DNA of 64,000 nucleotides. Origin: Vicugna pacos. Lineage: Eukaryota; Chordata; Mammalia; Artiodactyla; Camelidae. Below the pieces are notes generated by a model. The model worked only from the letters and a program-made list of their open reading frames with translations, searched no databases and was not told the origin of the DNA. The stretch lies in assembly GCF_048564905.1 (NCBI RefSeq), contig NC_133012.1:15161646-15225645 (forward strand), read 5' to 3'. Both the position numbers and the translations under genes were made by a program. Positions within the stretch are counted from its first letter, which is position 1. Every line of letters begins with the position of its first letter. Below, piece by piece: positions 60,577 through 64,000 of the stretch.

Positions 60577-60745
60577 CAGATGTCCATCACAGCTTAATCT
60601 TTGTGTATGTGTGTGTGTTGGGGAGTGGGTAATTAGTTTTATTTAATTTTTAGAGGAGGTACTGGGGATTGAACCCAGGACCTTGAGCATGCTAAGCATG
60701 CACTCTACCACTTGAGCTATAGCCTCCCCACTCAGATGTTCATCA
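60577..60745. repeat. 13-bp target-site duplication around the SINE
   Basis: 'cagatgtccatca' at 60577-60589 and 'cagatgttcatca' at 60733-60745 flank the SINE and differ at one position. Removing one copy plus the SINE restores the normal L1M sequence, so this is a bona fide target duplication of an L1-driven insertion. Confidence 0.9.
60590..60732 (-). mobile_element. Camelid tRNA-Ala-derived SINE (Vic-1 type)
   Basis: Read on the minus strand from 60729: a tRNA-like head with A box 'tagctcaagtggtagag', an anticodon arm 'tgcatgcttagcatgc' carrying AGC (alanine), and B box 'gggttcaatcccc' (around 60672-60665), followed by the tRNA-unrelated 'ttaaataaaactaattaccc' and a TG/CA-rich tail at 60602-60619 of the plus strand. 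RNA polymerase III internal promoter elements are intact. Inserted into an L1M with a 13-bp target duplication. This SINE type is known from camelids and is the strongest indication of the host group. Confidence 0.95.
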
Positions 60746-61169
60746 ACTGTTGAATAAATAAACAAATTGTGTTATAGACTTACAGTGAACTCAGCGATAA
60801 AAAGGAAGGAAAGTTACCTCTGATACATCCAACAATATGGGTAAATCTCAAAAACATTAAGAGTTCATAGTGAATGATTCTATCTACACTAAATTCTAGA
60901 AAGTAAAAGCTAATCTGTAGTGACAGAAAGTAGATCAGGGGTTTCCTTGAGTTGTGGGTGAAGGAGATAATGACCACAAATGGGCATGGACAAGCATTCT
61001 GGGCTGATGGAAATATTCTATATCACAAGTGTAGTAGGGGTTACACAGGTATAAATATTTGTCGAAATCCATTAAACTCTACACTTAAAATCTTTACTCT
61101 ATGTAAATTACACCTCAATAACATTTTTAAAAGAACATTTTAAAAATTGTTTAAAGTATGACCAAAAGA

Positions 61170-61690
61170 AATACAAGTGGGCACTTGAACAATTATTTCT
61201 ATACCCACATTCATAGCAGTCTTGCAAAATATCCAAAAGGTGGAAACAACCCATGTGTCCCTTAACAGATGAATGTATAAACCAAATATGGTATACACAT
61301 CCAATTAAATATTATTAAAAATCTGACACATGCTACAACATGGATGAACTTTGAAAACCTCATGCTAAGTGAAATAAGCCAGTTACAAAAGGACAGGTAA
61401 TGTATGATTCCACTTACTTAGGTTCTTAGAGTAGTTAAATTCGTAGAAAGTGGAATGGTAGTAGCCAAAGGCTGAGAGGAGAGGAGAGTGGGAAGTTAGT
61501 GCTTAGTGGATCGGAGATTCAGTTGGAGAAGATGAAAAATTTCTGGAGATGAATGGTGGTGTTGGTTGCACAACAATGTGAATGAACTCAATGACATAGA
61601 ACTGTGTATTTTTAATTGTTTTAAAAGGTAAATTTCATGTTTTGTGTATTTACCACAATTTTGATAAAGGAGTGGTAGTGAATACAATAT
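61170..61690 (+). mobile_element. Second L1M LINE 3' end
   Basis: 'acattcatagcagtcttgca' (61208), 'aaaggtggaaacaacccatg' (61236), 'gctacaacatggatgaactt' (61331), 'catgctaagtgaaataagcc' (61361) and the end 'tttgtgtatttaccacaatt' (61641) are the ordered end of ORF2 and 3' UTR of an L1MB/L1MC-like element. It starts only about 40 bp after the previous L1M ends, with the same orientation. Confidence 0.88.
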
Positions 61691-64000
61691 ATGAGAGGAA
61701 AAATTGGACAATTGTTTCAAATGAATGCTTTATTTCTGTGGGTGCGGAAAGCTTGAAAACCAAGATTGTCAAGGAGTAGTAGCAGAGCAAACCCAGCCAT
61801 AGAAAACCGACAAACAAGGGATCAAGGTGATTAGAAAAAAACAACTCCAAACAGCGACCATTCTGAACAACAGAGTAGGGGAACCCAGCAATCCAGATGA
61901 TTATCTTTATGCTGAAAGGCAAAGAAATGGGCTTCTTAAGTCTCTCCCAAAGGGTTGTTTCTACTCCCCAAAACTTTTCATGGAAGCATGAATTTCATGG
62001 GCAATTGCTGGAAAATTGGCTAATGGAAAGATCTGAATTTGGATTGGGCCCGCTGCCTGCACAACAATTTCCCTGTGGGCTAAGACAAAAGGTCATTAGA
62101 TTTGGAATAGCATCCCCCAATTCAAAAGGGGAGCACTGGCAAGTTGCTAAGATTCCGAGATCAATAGGAAAGAAGAATCAGCTAAATTTGCAGGCACGGC
62201 AGCCATGGCAACAACCTTGGCAAACCTTCCACACAGATAGCAACAAGCCACTTCAAAATCACTGGGAGCTGAGCCAAGAGACGGAACAGACACCAGGACT
62301 TCGTAAATCCTAAGGATAAACTCCCCGCACATGAAAAACAAAGGACAATTTCCAAAGCATCTCCTTTGATTTCTTCTGATCTTTCTTAATTTAAGAACCC
62401 TGGCACTAAAGTCTGGAGATCAGGCCCATCTTTCAAAGGGAAGAACAAATTGCCCCAAAGTCCTTAACATCAGGTCCATTAGATCTGCGTGGAGAGACTC
62501 TAAACCCTGAAACTTGTTTTCAACAAGGGATAATATTCAAGAATATCAGGGAATTTTAAATACATGATCAAAGATAACATTGAATCTGGGAAACTTGAAT
62601 ATATGGAGAGAAATTATTTTAATTATTGAAGGATATGGAGGAGAAAGTGGCTGAGGTGTGATAATGGCTGAATACAGAGGACCAAAGATGTTCCTGGGTG
62701 GTATCTCCTTTCCCTGAGGGTGTAATGGAAAGGGGTTTATTGCAATTCTAGGGATGGAAAGAGCCTTCCAAAGGTTAAAGAGTAGGACCATCAATTGGGC
62801 ACGCCAAAAGGGAACCTCTAGAACAATACTGTTGCAAATGTGGAACAGTAGGACTCTGCCAAATTATACAGCAGGGATGTTGAAGAAACTGGGCATAACC
62901 CCACATACCACTTACCCTTTTAACTCTGCTTTGACTAGTCCAAACCAGAGATAGACATTGAATCAACATTTTAGTAATCTGTGGTCACTGATGTAGCAAA
63001 TGCATTCTTTTAGATCCCTGTTCATTTAAGTCACCAATATAGTTTGGCTTCATTTGGCCAGAATTATACCTTTATTTTCTTACTATAAGATAAATTCTTT
63101 AGCATTAGGTTATAATTTCATTTCATAAGGTAAAATTTAAACAGGTGTCCTTGATCTGATTCAAGTAGGAAATGTACTTATTTTATAGAGGGCACATTGA
63201 GTAGCAGTTGGAAATAATTGTATTTGGAGCTCTGCCTCCCCTTACTAGTTTGATGACTAGAGAAGATAGAATGATATAACAAAAACACTTAGTTCAAGGG
63301 CCCTTCACGAAACAATAACTTTTCTGGGAGTGTTGTTATTTGGAACAAACAAATTATGCACTGAATAGGACAAAAGTTTTGTCCTTGAAACTCACATCAC
63401 TAAACAGGATGCAAAGAAAGTAAGTATTGACACATTGGGGTATTACATTGAAGTATCATCAGTGGATCACATGGCTTTCTGAAAGGCAGGTTTCTAAAAG
63501 ATTACAGAGATGACTTCCTAACCTCTCAGCCCATATAACCAAGACATGACCCCCCAGTGGACTCTCCAGTGATCCCTTGACATGGGAGCATTAGCAAGTC
63601 CCTAAGGAAATGACAGAGTTGTCATGTCTGTCGAACGGTGTACCCATTTTTTCGTACAAACCAGTTGCCAGCCACTTACTAGTCCATAGCTAAAATAGAG
63701 CAACCTGAAGAAAGAACATCAAGTCATTTTGCCACCAGCATGAATTTGATTATATCTGATACCCAAGTGGTCTCAAGGGAAAATGGGCAAACGAGATCTC
63801 TATTGTTAAATGGAAGCAGTAGACCCGGGGTAAAGTAACGCCCTTTCCAGCCGCGTGCTGCGCTCCTGGAAGCCAGCCCTCGTTAAGGGCGCCCTTACTG
63901 ATTCCCAACGTACACTGCTGCTTCTGAGAAACACTGTTCTTGACCACAGCACTCTTCACTCTGACACTTCCAAGACAATTACTTTCAAATGCCACAGGAT
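61691..64000. other. Unassigned region with several short open frames
   Basis: No element or host gene recognised. A 138-codon plus frame at 61897-62313 (ATG start, with an NLQARQPWQQPWQTFH stretch) and a 66-codon frame at 62754-62954 look somewhat protein-like and could come from an unrecognised retroelement. No splice or polyadenylation context supports a host gene. A cluster of CpG dinucleotides at about 63820-63915 stands out from the AT-rich surroundings. Confidence 0.4.

Larger units (their letters stand above)
59865..61130 (+). mobile_element. L1M LINE, ORF2 C-terminus and 3' UTR, split by the SINE
   Basis: 'ggaccatagacctaaatgta' (59868), 'ttgcaaagatttcttagcta' (59945), 'tcagacttcatcaaaattta' (60003), 'acctagaatatataaagaat' (60140), 'ccactttggaatgccagttg' (60450), then after the SINE 'ccaacaatatgggtaaatct' (60828), 'gggcatggacaagcattctg' (60981) and the end 'gtaaattacacctcaataac' (61101). 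5' truncated and diverged; its reading frame is lost. Confidence 0.9.

Noticed and set aside
60655-60729. tRNA-Ala gene on the minus strand
   Set aside because: A and B boxes and an AGC anticodon are visible, but the acceptor stem does not pair as in a real tRNA. The sequence continues into the SINE body and tail and is flanked by a target duplication, so it is the head of a SINE.
1-64000. CRISPR arrays, operons, riboswitches, bacterial-type systems
   Set aside because: The sequence is clearly mammalian nuclear DNA, and no spaced identical repeats or dense coding were seen.

Overview
This window looks like mammalian nuclear DNA from a camelid (camel, alpaca or llama lineage). The decisive clue is one tRNA-Ala-derived SINE at 60590-60732, of the type known as Vic-1 in camelids. 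Other evidence is a fairly young even-toed-ungulate-type L1 3' end (26505-26700, 45185-46092), together with ancient eutherian elements (L2, MIR, L1M, MER5A, MaLR LTRs). Base composition is AT-rich throughout, CpG is scarce, and there is no CpG island.

I find no host protein-coding gene, exon, tRNA gene or rRNA gene that I can support. Open frames are short, often start at non-ATG codons, and mostly fall inside repeats or pyrimidine-rich shadows. The window therefore reads as a gene desert or the inside of a very long intron.

Layout. 1-5.3 kb: a MaLR LTR, a MIR and an L1M ORF2 segment with an internal 35-bp tandem duplication. 5.3-10.9 kb: sparse, with an L2 scrap, an isolated class I-like LTR and an L1M 3' end. 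11.9-16.1 kb: two opposed L2 pieces, then two fossil MaLR/ERVL-like LTRs in tandem. 18.5-28.4 kb: MER5A, MIR, L1M, L2, and a stack of three L1-derived segments at 27.3-28.4 kb. 28.7-34.0 kb: almost repeat-free, holding the best candidate conserved noncoding block (31.1-31.6 kb). 34-46 kb: scattered L1, MIR and L2 pieces and four (TG/CA)n microsatellites. 47.1-48.8 kb: an unusually long, old L2 copy reaching into the reverse transcriptase domain, followed by a locally duplicated 74-bp sequence. 51.6-54.7 kb: MIR, MLT1 and L1M followed by a fossil retroviral gag segment and another LTR. 54.7-58.2 kb: mostly unique. 58.2-59.1 kb: a decayed retroviral RNase H/integrase segment. 59.9-61.7 kb: two L1M copies, the first split by the camelid SINE. 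61.7-64 kb: unassigned.

The genes do not form a system, because no functional gene was recognised. No clear novel biological system was found. The most useful follow-ups are the repeat-poor candidate regulatory block, the local non-LTR duplication pair, and the relationship between the two retroviral fossils. All family names come from memory of consensus sequences and edges are approximate unless a target duplication or terminal dinucleotide is cited.
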